Of a stretch of DNA of 64,000 nt, positions 13,601 through 25,600 are shown piece after piece. Origin of the DNA: Brachypodius melanocephalos. Its lineage: Eukaryota; Chordata; Aves; Passeriformes; Pycnonotidae. Each line of letters begins with the position of its first letter. Positions within the stretch are counted from its first letter, which is position 1. The notes beneath the pieces are model-generated. The model was not told where the DNA came from, ran no database searches, and worked only from the letters and a program-made list of their open reading frames with translations. The stretch lies in NCBI GenBank assembly GCA_013398615.1, contig VZSR01002145.1, forward strand, positions 732,546 to 796,545, in the 5' to 3' direction. Both the position numbers and the translations under genes were made by a program.

Positions 13601-16600
13601 TTCTGTTTTTAGCCCCCACGGGTGAGGTTTTTGGGGGTTTGTTCTGTTTTTAGCCCCCACGGGTGAGGTTTTTAGGGGTTTGTTCTGTTTTTGGTCCCAG
13701 GGGTGAGGTTTCTGGGGGGTTTGTTGTGTTTTAGCTCCCACGGGTGAGGTTTTGGCAGGTCTGTTGTGCCTTGGCTGCTGTGGCAGGGCACGTGTGACCG
13801 TGAGGACTGTCCCCAGGTACTTCACTCTGTTCATGAACCTGCTGAACGACTGCAGCGAGGCGGAGGAGGACGGGGCGGCGGCGGGCGGGCGCAAGCGCGG
13901 CATGTCGCGCAGGCTGGCGTCGCTGCGCCACTGCACCGTGCTGGCCATGTCCAACCTGCTCAACGCCAACGTGGACAGCGGCCTCATGCACTCCATAGGT
14001 AACCCCCGCACGGCCCCCCTGGGCTCCCTGCTCCTGCACCCTCTTAGTGCTGCTGCCTTCTCTCCATCAGGCCTGGGCTATCACAAGGACCTCCAGACCA
14101 GAGCCACCTTCATGGAAGTGCTCACCAAAATCCTGCAGCAGGGGACAGAGTTCGATACCTTGGCAGAAACGGTGCTGGCGGATCGCTTTGAGAGATTGGT
14201 GGAGTTGGTCACGATGATGGGTGACCAGGGGGAGCTCCCTATTGCTATGGCTTTAGCCAACGTGGTGCCTTGTTCACAGTGGGTAAGTGGATTCACGCCT
14301 CTTATTTCCTACATTTTGTTAAAATAATAAGACTTGAAATAAAAAGTACGACAACAGTCTGGTACAGAGACCAGAGCTACCACTGACAACAGCTAGCCTT
14401 TCTTAGGATGTTCTTTAAAAATGTACTGAATCTAAGTTCAGATCTTGATGACAAATTGCATGTTAGTTAATGTCTAGAAATGCTTTTATATACAGTTATT
14501 ATAATAAATGCATCTGAGCTGGTTAGTTGTTACAGGTGATGTGTGCTGTGATGCAGACACACAGAATTGTATTTGTTCTTCTAGATTTTAGCAAGATGAG
14601 TTGGGCTTTGTTATTCAGCAGAGTAACTGCTTGTCTGTCTGGATAACCATTATGAATTTGTAAGGCTCGATATCCTGAGGCAGATTTTTAGACAAGCAGT
14701 AGCATAGGAAATGTTTGCAGAGAGATTGTTTTTGTGTAATTTGATATTTACCTGCCAGAGCCCATAGCAGACATAAAGCTTTATTGCAAAGTGCTTGGTG
14801 TTTTTGTCATAATACTGGGGTTTCAGACTTGCCTTGGCTCCTGCAAGTGAGATTAACCCTTCCTCCTCCCTTTAAGGATGAGCTGGCTCGTGTCCTGGTC
14901 ACACTCTTTGATTCCCGGCACCTGCTCTACCAGCTCCTCTGGAATATGTTCTCAAAGGAGGTCGAGTTGGCAGACTCCATGCAGACACTCTTCAGAGGAA
15001 ACAGCTTAGCCAGCAAAATAATGACTTTCTGTTTTAAGGTACATTATCTCTTCTTTTTTTCTCTGCTACAGATCTCTTCAATAGCAGGAAAAGTTTAGTA
15101 ATATGAAAATACAAAGCCACCAGTCTGTGGGGTTAAGCACTGGAGTAATGGGATTAAACAAAATCCGTGGAGAGTTGTCTTTGGGTCTCAGTTTGAGATA
15201 GTCTCAGCTCTCATATCTGTAAAGTTTAAGGAGTTTCCTTTTTGTGTTTTAACATTTCATGAAGTGAATCTCGTGGAAAACTTATGCTCAGCCCCTTAAA
15301 AAGTAGGTATCCCCTGGCACTAAACTTTTGCCTTTCTGACTAGTTCAATTATATGAGTGATTCTGGGCCAGTGCCAGCTGGAAGACTGTTCCTGGTAAAT
15401 CCTGAGGTCTTGTTTGTGCTCCCATTTCAGTTTAAAAAATTGCGTACAAACAGAGGTGAAGTGTGGAGTCGGTGCTCTAAGAAAGAATGTCTGCTAGTTA
15501 GCAGGATTGTTATTTTTCTCTAATTGGAAATTAATTAAAATACCTGTAGAAATTGATCTTGGTTGTGTTCCAGAGGTGAGAGTATAATATGCAAACCCGA
15601 GTTTTACAGGAATTTGGCTTATGCCAAAACAGATAAAGTGTTTTCAGGCTGTTGAAAGCTTCCAGAGCTCTGCAGCATTCCTGTGTCCATCTGGCCTCTG
15701 TGGTTGTTTCCCCTGCACACACAGGTCTATGGTGCTACATATTTGCAGAAGCTGCTGGAACCTTTGCTGCGGACTGTGATCACATCCCCTGAGTGGCAGC
15801 ACGTCAGCTTTGAGGTGGATCCAACAAGGTTTGAGATTCAGGGCGAGCAGCAAATGCATTTATCTGTAAACATGATTCCCACTCACTGTATGTAATAGGA
15901 TTCCTTTTTCCTTGTTGCAGATATTTTTCTCATGCTTTCGTACTGTTGTACCTCTCACTTTTCCAGACACATTCATTGTCTCTGCAGCCCTCTTGCTCTG
16001 TTGCTTTAAATTATTTCTAACTCTTAGAAGAGTTATAAGTATTCATCTCTTAAGTAGCTTACCCAAAGATAGGCCTTCTAATTAACACTTTAACCATCAA
16101 CTATCTGTGTCTACCTCAAAAACTCCTTTCAGATAAACCATAATGAACTGATAATGCAATTGTCAGTTGGAATTGTGTATGCATGTATTTGTATGAAATG
16201 GCCTAAGAGAATTCCACCTACAGCTGTGTGTTTCACATGACCTTTTATTTGTACCTTCTGTGGTTTAAAGTAGTGATGGAAACTTTTGTGTAAAAGATCA
16301 CAATTATTTCCTTAAGAAAAAGAGGAAATGAGGTTCTTACCAAGGATGTAGGTGCAGCTTGTGTTGTGTTTGATTGCTGGTCATACATGTGTGGGTCTGT
16401 TTCAGGCTGGAGCCCACAGAAAGCCTTGAAGAGAACCAGCGGAGTCTCTTGCAAATGACAGACAAGTTTTTTCAGGCAATCATTAATTCCTCCTCGGAGT
16501 TCCCACCCCAGCTGCGCAGTGTGTGCCATTGTTTATACCAGGTATGCCTGCAGTGCTTGCCTGCCCCTAAGCCTTGGGGTTGGGTTGTGAAATTCCAGCA

Positions 16601-19600
16601 CTTTGGAGCTTGGTGCCAGGCACAGGGGGCCTCTCTAAGGACTCCTCAGACGTTTTTTAAATAACACTAGTCTGAACATCGGGGCTAAGTGGTGTTCTAA
16701 GACTTGTGTTGGCAATCAGGAGGTGTCTGAGGTACCCAGGTTCCCTGAGCTCCATCCCCAGCTCCTCTGCTCTGTCCCATGGCTGCTCAGCCCAGTGTCC
16801 TGCTGGATCTCCTTGTGTGTTTCTGATGGATTCAGCTGCTGCTAAAAATCCAAGCAGGAGTTCCCTCGGGCTACTGGGAATACAGTTTCCAGTCCAGTTG
16901 GAGGACTGTCACAGCAATGCTGTGCCTGGTGGAATATTGGAGCTGTGGTCTCCGTGAGGTGCTCTGGAGGAGCTGCTTCTGCCCTTTCAGCCATAGTCTG
17001 TATCCAGTCTAAAGCAAGGCCAAGCACATGGATCTTGTGACCTGTGTGAACTCACGATGAGTAACAAAAATCCTGTCCAGTCACATCTGCTCAGGGGTGA
17101 TCAGGGCAACTGCTGCAATCCCCAGAGCTTGGCAGTGAGAACAGGGAGTGTGTGTTGGGGCTGTTGGGGTCTGGGGTTGTTCTGTGAGCCCTTACACTGT
17201 GCAGATGCTGAGCTTTGTTCCTGCCTGTCAGCTCTGTAACAGACCTCTGAAGGCATTGCTTTCTCTTACTGACAGTGGCTGTGTTTGGGTTGGTGGCAGA
17301 GTGACTTTTGGGTTTTTTGATGGGTTTGGGTTTTGTAATCAGGAAGTGAGGTGGGCAGATTGGTCTCCTTCATGGCCACAGTGTCACAGACATTAACTAG
17401 AAGAATATTTGAGTGTTAACTGAAAATACCACACACAGCCTTGGTTGTTCCTTCTGTTAGTGGATGTTGCATTCTCCCACACCTCATCCCAGAACTAGGT
17501 TTATGTGCTGTTCCCAGGCTGTGTCAGATTATTGCCATTTCAGTGGTACATTGGTAGCAATTATTTCTGTGCAAACCATTGGTAATTCCTGCATGAAATG
17601 GAATTTCTAAAATGTGCTCACCAGCAGGCATTCACAGAGATTCTTCTATGGAAGCCTTTCCAAGTCTGTTTGCTTTATTCTTGCCTTTACTATGTGTGGT
17701 AATAAGGGTAATTTGTTCCCAAAAGAGATGATTTACTGGCAGATATACAAGTGGTATTAACTGATATTGAGCTTCAATATTTACTACTTTAACTGTTCCT
17801 AGGAACAACTAGATTTCTGTACAAGTGTTTGTTCATCACAAATAGTGTTAGTCATTTTGTACTTAAAAATCTGGAGAGTTTTGAAGAGTCTGGACTTTAG
17901 CTGAAAGAAAGTACAAACATGATCTGATTTGGGGACATTAATCCATTTCTATCATAAGAACCAAATAGGTGATTTTTATAAGATAACTTCCCTTTAAAAA
18001 AGGTGAATGTGTTCCATCCCAAGCACTAGTGTGAGCGTAAACGATTCTGAATTTTGCGGTGGATTTTCATGCTTAGAGTTTTGAAGCAACTATGTGCAAA
18101 GAATCCTCACCAGATGTGTTCTGTAAATGATTAGTAGCTAATTTTAATCACTGTAGCAACCTCAGAGAAACGGTGTCTTTAGCTGGATATTGGTGTCTTT
18201 GCTGGCTGGTGTTTCTGTTTTGGGAGCAGAGCCCAGTGAGTGTTTTCCTTTGGAAATATCAGTAACTGGCTACTGGGACAGATTCACCTGGCTCCTCACA
18301 GGTAATGTATGTTCAGGAGTGTGATGCTCACACTAACTCCTACACGGGATCTGTGCTGCCTCTTCCATAAAATCCCCACAAACAAACATGGGTTTTCTTG
18401 TGAAAGCAAGGTGGAAATTTTCCTCTAGCTGCAGTATCCCAGTGAGTACAGCATGTGTGCAACTGCTCCAGAAACCACTCGTGGAAATGACACGGGCGAA
18501 GTTGGCAGAGGTGCCACTGGTCAAATATTGATAGGTCCTGCTCAGGTTTCACTTCAGCTTGCTTAGCAGAGAGTTTTACTGACTGCTTTGGGTTGGTGTG
18601 TTTGCTTTTCCTCCTGTTCCATCCTGAGTGTGTGGAAGCTCTGTGCCAGTGTGTCCCTCTGGAGGTGCTGGGTGCTGCAGTCTGGCTGGGAGCAGCCCTG
18701 GGTGCTGCCTGGAGCCCTTTCCCAGCTCCTGGGAGTGTTGGTGCACCTCTGGCAGGGGAGCAGGGCACGAGGGGCTGGGGCTTTGCTCAGATCCTGCTGG
18801 AAGCAGGACAGGATGGGAGTCTTCTTGGTGGGTCCCTTTGCATCTCAGTGAAATGCAAAAATAAGCACCATCAAGTCAGATCTCCTGATTGGGAAATCTC
18901 TAATAAATTAACATGGACTGTGACTTTTTTCTTCCTTTGTCCAGAGAGTGTTTTATGGCAGAGTTACCTCTCACAGTGGTAATAACCCTGATGGTTCACA
19001 GGTCTAACCAAATTGAAGGACACACAGAGAAACATTGGGAAGATTGAAAACTCTAAATTTAATTTGCAAAACAATATGTATTCAAAGGTGTAACACTACT
19101 ATTTGTACTGTTAAAATTATTTGGGGATGGTAAAATACATTTGAAAGCTGAATACACCATTTAAGGCCCAAGGTTGTGTATCATGCACACATTGATGTGG
19201 TTTGACTTCTAATCTAGCCAGAAATAGTAGAAATGATTGAAATTCAACATTTGCTTGTTTTGTATTTAGTGCTTTGTAAATAAGATGTAATAAAACTGTG
19301 GAATAAAAACTCCATCATCAGTCTTTAGTTTATATATTTCATTTTCTGTTGGTTATGTTTGTTACATTTTACTGTGTAATTTATGTACAAGTCAACATTG
19401 GTTTTTTGTTGCTGTATGTAGTTGGTGCTGTGACTTGTTTGTGCTCATCTCTGTTCTGTAGGCAACTTGCCACTCTCTACTGAATAAAGCTACCGTAAAA
19501 GAAAAAAAGGAAAACAAAAAATCAGTAAGTTTGGAGACCTTTTTATTAGCCATTTCTTTCAAAGCACAACAGAAATCTTTTGCTGTTTGTTCAAAATATC

Positions 19601-22600
19601 TTCACTTCAGTCTGTTTGACCTCACTGTAAAATCATTCTACTAATTCTGGCACAAATTAGCTTTCATTTCAATTAACACTGGAATTAAGTTAGATTTAAA
19701 ATATTCTCTGTGTGCCTATTTGAGTAAATGAGACATTTTTAACATTACTGCTTAGTATTTAATATTCTGACTCTTCTAGCCTTGCCACCATCTTCAAATT
19801 AAAAAAAAAATTGTGGAAGAAAAATGTTTTCTTTGGTTTTGCGAAAAATCTGGGTCTGTTGAGCTGCTTTAACACTCTGGCAGATAACCTGAGCTTGCAT
19901 CCTGGGCAAAGAACAATTAATATTTGTGAGGTACTGGAAAGTCACGGGACTTAATTGCTGACACGTTTTCTTTTGTTTGCTTTGTGATTAAGTAAGAAAA
20001 CCCCAACTTTAGCACTTTATTATTTCCAGAGAAAAGCAGATTTTCCATTTTAAGTAACTTGCTGTGGTAGGGTTTCGATCCATGGGTTGCTTTAGAGCCT
20101 TGTCTGTAAAAGTTCAGACTTACTTTTTTCTTTGGCAGTGGCCTGAAAATATAAAGTATGAATCAACTAGGATGGAAATGTAGACTTTTACTAAATACTC
20201 TCTTAGTTTTGCTGTAACTGAGCAGAATAGTAATCATGTTTAAAATGCAAAAGCTGTGGGCAAAACAGTATTTTACAAGAAAATATCAGTAATTGCATCA
20301 CAAGGTAACTGACTGGAGTTGCTACTGAACCAAAGTGATTCTTGGTGGATTTTGTACTAATGGCTTTGTCTGGTTTAAGCAGCATGATTTGAGAGTGCAT
20401 TAGTTATCTTTTGAAGTATTTTACTAAACTTTTTTGTTTAGTATTTGTATTGTTAGTATTAATATTTAGGGATTTGTTTGGAGAGTTTTTTTATTTTAAA
20501 CTATACAGGATAATATCAAGTTTGCTAATTTGATTCTGTGAAAAGGAAGAATCTTACTCATTTTGATTAACTATTGTTGCTCATCACAATATACACATAC
20601 AGATATTGATGTTTCCTAGAACCACATGTTGCATATCTAAGAACTTTATTTTTGTCTTTAACTTTTCAAAGTTAAATGAAAGATACCCAAAGAACAACTC
20701 TCCTCTTAGTAATGCATAGTTGATTTCCTAAAAGAAGAAATTGCTTTTTTCTTACAACATCTTCAGAATTCTTTTTTCCTGGATGGCAAAGGACAGTATT
20801 TTAAATCTGCTCAGTGGTTTTACACAGTGTATGTGTCGGCAGAGCAGCGCACTGGCCACTCAGCTCTGGCTCCTTCTGTCCTGCTGTGGACAGATGATGG
20901 TTCTGAAGGGGATTTCTGCAAATAGCTTCTCCTCACAAATTGGAAATGACTCCTGAAGCTGTAGAGCAGAGTTACTGCTGGAGGGGCTCGTGGCTCAGTT
21001 GTGCAGTAACACAGATCAAAGAGCCAGGAGGTGGAAGGTGTTCCCTGTGCTGGGGGAGGGCAGTGCACACCTGAGTGCAGGGCTGCGGCGCCTGCGTGGG
21101 GTCAGCTCTGAGACGTGGCCAGGAGCTCTGGGAGCCGTGTCCCTGCCCAGGGAGCTGTGCCGAGAGCAGGAGCTCTGCACAGGGAGAGGCAGCTGCTGTC
21201 TGACAGCCCCACTCCTTCCCTCTTGTTCCGCTTCTCGGGGATGCAAGAGTCCCACTGCAATGTGCTGAGCATGATCGGTGTGGAGAGAATGCTTAGGCTT
21301 GGCTTGCTGTGCAAGGCTTTCCTCAGGCCTTGGCCTTTGCTGAATGCAGAACTGTTGTGTGTAATTGCCCTGCACAGGTGGTGAGCCAGCGCTTCCCCCA
21401 GAACAGCATCGGGGCCGTGGGCAGTGCCATGTTCCTGCGCTTCATCAACCCCGCCATCGTGTCCCCGTACGAGGCGGGCATCCTGGACAAGAAACCCCCG
21501 CCCCGCATCGAGCGCGGCCTCAAGCTCATGTCAAAGGTGAGGCTGCAGACGGTTTCACTGTTTGCCTGGGGTTTATGTTCTACCTGCTCTTTCACCAGTG
21601 GGAGAAAATGGGGGGAAAGGCAGAGGTTCTTGTAGCAGCCATCAGGTTCATTGAAAGTGCAGTGTCTGTGCTGTGCTTATGCATCTGGCATTGTTCGAGC
21701 TCGCAGCAACATAAGGATGGGGACAAACACTTTGCCAAGATGATGGACAAGAGACTGGAGTTCCAGCCCTTCACTTGAACTTCTCGTTTGGAAACTAAGA
21801 AAGGGACCGATGTTCCTTTGAGCACAGTGAGGGTAGCAGCAGCCAGCATTTATCCGGTTCATCCTACTGCTAAAGAAGGGATTTTTCCTGTCTTTAATCT
21901 CATTTGGTCGTATTTTGTTGTGAAATCTCAAGACAAGTGAAATTAAACTGCTTCTTCCAGTTTAACTTCACTGGTAGAAATATTTGTGTCAATTACTGTA
22001 ACAGTTAATGTATGAAACCTTTGTGTGTGTTTGCCATGTTTTTTCCCTTCAGATCCTTCAGAGCATTGCCAACCACGTGCTGTTCACAAAGGAGGAGCAC
22101 ATGCGGCCTTTCAATGACTTTGTGAAGAGCAATTTTGACGCAGCGCGAAGGTAGGGCCTGTGGCCGGCAGCCAGTGGTGCTGTGTGCAGGGAGAGCCCCC
22201 AGTGCCCCCCAGCCCTTTGCTCTCCTCCCCAGGCTGAGGTTTGTTCCTGGCTTTGCAGGTTCTTCCTTGACATTGCCTCCGACTGCCCGGCCAGCGACAC
22301 CGTCAACCACAGCCTGTCCTTCATCAGCGACGGCAACGTGCTGGCCCTGCACCGCCTGCTCTGGAACAACCAGGAGAAAATCGGCCAGTACCTGTCCAGC
22401 AACAGGTGAGGCTGCAGCCCTGGCACCAGGGCGGTGCTGGGGGAAAGCTCTCAGACTCCTGGAATGGCTGGGGTTGGAAGGAACCTTAAAGCTCATCCCA
22501 CCCTTGCCGTGGGCAGGGACACCATGTGTCGTGTGCTCCTCTCAGGTCTCTGAAGCCCCGGTTAGGTTTTGAGTGGTGCTCCACGGCAGGAGCGGAGCTT

Positions 22601-25600
22601 CCCTCAGATAAAAGCTGTTAATATTTGGAAATACTCCCTTCAGTTATTACTGAGAAGAATATCTGTCATCATTGAAGATTTCTTCTACTTACTTTAAAAA
22701 GAAGATCCCGCTTGCTCCAGTTGAGGAAGGGTAATAGGGATTAGTGAGTAAAGAAGGGCTTTCCTGACATGTTGTTTGTAGGGACCACAAGGCTGTTGGA
22801 CGACGACCTTTTGACAAGATGGCAACCCTTCTTGCCTACCTGGGGCCTCCTGAGCACAAACCTGTGGCAGATACACACTGGTCCAGCTTAAATCTCACTA
22901 GCTCCAAGTTTGAAGAGTTTATGACAAGGTAATGAGCTTATTGTGGTGGGTTGCTAGACTTTATCATGTGAGGAGTGTCAGTAGTTCTTAAGACTCTCTG
23001 CTATCAAGACTCTCTCTGTTTTAAAGAGGAGTTTAAAAAGCTGAGTCTACATAAACCTTTATGTTTCTGAGTAGATTTTAATTTAAAAAACTAAACTGAG
23101 AACCAGAAATGGTGGTAACATGTGATTTAAGGAGGGCTCATGGTTGTGTGAACTTTATACCTTTGTTCGGAGATGGAAGTAAAGAGGGTTTGGGATTTAA
23201 AAATTTTTTTTGAAAGGCAATTGTGAAAGTTGATGTCCATGTATTGCTTTTAGGCATCAGGTACATGAAAAAGAGGAGTTCAAAGCACTGAAAACATTAA
23301 ATATTTTCTACCAAGCTGGGACATCCAAAGTTGGCAATCCTGTTTTCTACTACATTGCTCGGCGGTAAGAAACCTTTCACCTTCCCAATCTGAAATGAGC
23401 CTGTCCATCAAAGCTATCACGTGTCTGTGAGAGACACCAGCTCGGTAACAAACAGGAGTGTGAAAATAGCTTCTTTGTTAAAATTTGCTGAGTGTTTTTG
23501 AGTTGTTTCCTAAACCAATAGTGTCATTTCACAGTAATTACACTCATGACAGGAGTCATTCCTAGAGGTGTTACGGAAAGGGAGATCCCTGTGCTCGCCC
23601 CCAGGTGTGGTCAGAGGCAGCTCTGGGGTTGGATGAGCTGCTGAAGCTGCTCTCTGTGCTGAGGTGCTGCTGGTGGGGCTGTGCTGGCAGCACTGCACTG
23701 GGGAGGCTCAGGGGCCATGGGAATGCTCCCAGGGCTGGGTGTTCTCCAGTCCTGGTGTCATTTTGGGGTGCTGCCACAGCCCCTGGTGTGTTGGTGGTCT
23801 GTCATTGCTGGTGCATTTTGTGCCTCTGGGAGCAGAGCTCTGCCTGGGCTTGCTCTGGGCTTGCTCTGGGGTTTGTGCTCCCTCCTGGCTCTGCTGCCCG
23901 TGCTGGCTGTGGCAGTGGAGGGACACTTTCAGTGTTGTCATGAGAGGATGTCCTCAGTGGTGGCTCTGGGGATGGAGTCAAAGAACACAAGATGAGGAGC
24001 ATCACTTATCTTCTGTCCTGATTTTCTGTCTTCAAAAACCACACAACACTCCGTGAAACCTGCAGGTGTGCTGACAGAAGGGGCTGGCTCAAGGGCAGCC
24101 TGGATGTGTTTTGCCCCGCTTTAAAATTTACTTTTTTTAGCAAGATCCGTAATGTTTAAGCACCTTACATGCATAGAGTTAGAAGCAAAGGCAGTCTTTT
24201 GAATTCTCTTTTAAAAACTCTGCTTGCTGCATTTTTCTTCTCCATTTTGTTCCATTAGACACGGTCTTATTTCATGTCAAGTCAAACAAAATGCCTGCAT
24301 TGTTATCCTGCCTTGTTCAGACAAGAAATTAGGCATACAAATGCAGGGAGTAGTGATAACCCATCTTAAAAAGTGACTGTGCCTGGCAGTGATCCAAGGC
24401 ATCCTTATGTATTCTGTGCAGACCTGACATCCAGTGTTTCCTTGTTTGCACCACGTTTGTTAGGCCTAAATCACCTCCTTTTTCCTTTAAAGCAGAAAAA
24501 TCAGTTTATCCGGAGATGTTTCACTGGACAAAACTGTGATGGTCCAGTCAGCCAAGTGTTCCTGCCTTCAGAGAGGGTGGGAAGGAGCAGATTTCTGACC
24601 ATTTTATCTAGCTGTGGGATATTAATGAAAATATTCTTGTACTTCAACATGAGCCTTGCTGCTAGGTGAGTTATTACCCTTGTCTTCAGCAGCTGCACAA
24701 TTCAGTAATCCTGGCAGGGCTGCCTTTCATACCAGCAGGAAGGGATGATCTGGGATGATGCTTGGGCATCATCTATTCTCACAGGGATGTGGCTAAGTGG
24801 ATCTTATTTGGGGTGTTTGTCTTCTGGTTCTGAGCCAGATGTTGTGTTTTCAAGGTGTGAAATGTGAAAAATTGTTTAGCTTGGAGCTGCCAGGCTGTTA
24901 GAGGCCTTGTAGCAGGCTCGGGGTTTTGGGGGTTGGTTTTTTTCCCCTTTCTTGCTTTTTCTTTTGTTGGTGGTGGTGTTTGTTTGTTTGTTTGTTTGGG
25001 GTTTTTGTTTTGTTTTTTATTTGCTTTTGGGGGGTTTGTTTTGTTTTGTTTTTTGGGGTTTTTTTTTGCTTGAAGATCCTGTTGCTAAGGCATTGTTGAG
25101 TCATTTTACTGATATATCTGGATCAGTTGATGTCCTTCTGGTGCTGTGAGATTTAATTCCTTCTGTCATCTATCTTCACATTTTGTTTCCTGGGCAACAA
25201 CCCAGCTTCTAGAGCCAGTGCTCTTCTGTTTTTAATCCCTACCCAGTTACAAAAATGATCCATAAATCAATAAATATTGATCCTGAACTACTGCCATTAG
25301 GTTTTAAAGCTGATCCCAAACTAATTAATAGGAATAAAACCTCTGAGTTATTGCTGCAGACCGCAGCAATCCCCACAGCAATTTTACCCTTTCCAGAGCG
25401 AGCGCACAGCTCTTAGAGCTGTGCCAGAGCTTTTCTGAGTATTTTGAATATTGCCCTAAAATGCTAAATAATTGTTTTGGATAGCAATTTCACCGAGAAT
25501 AGATGATTTTGTATTTCTGGAGGTCTGAGTGCACAGCATGTTTACAAACCCAGGCGCTGGGCTTAGCTCAGAGTGGCTGCGCAGTTGCCCAGCAACAAGT

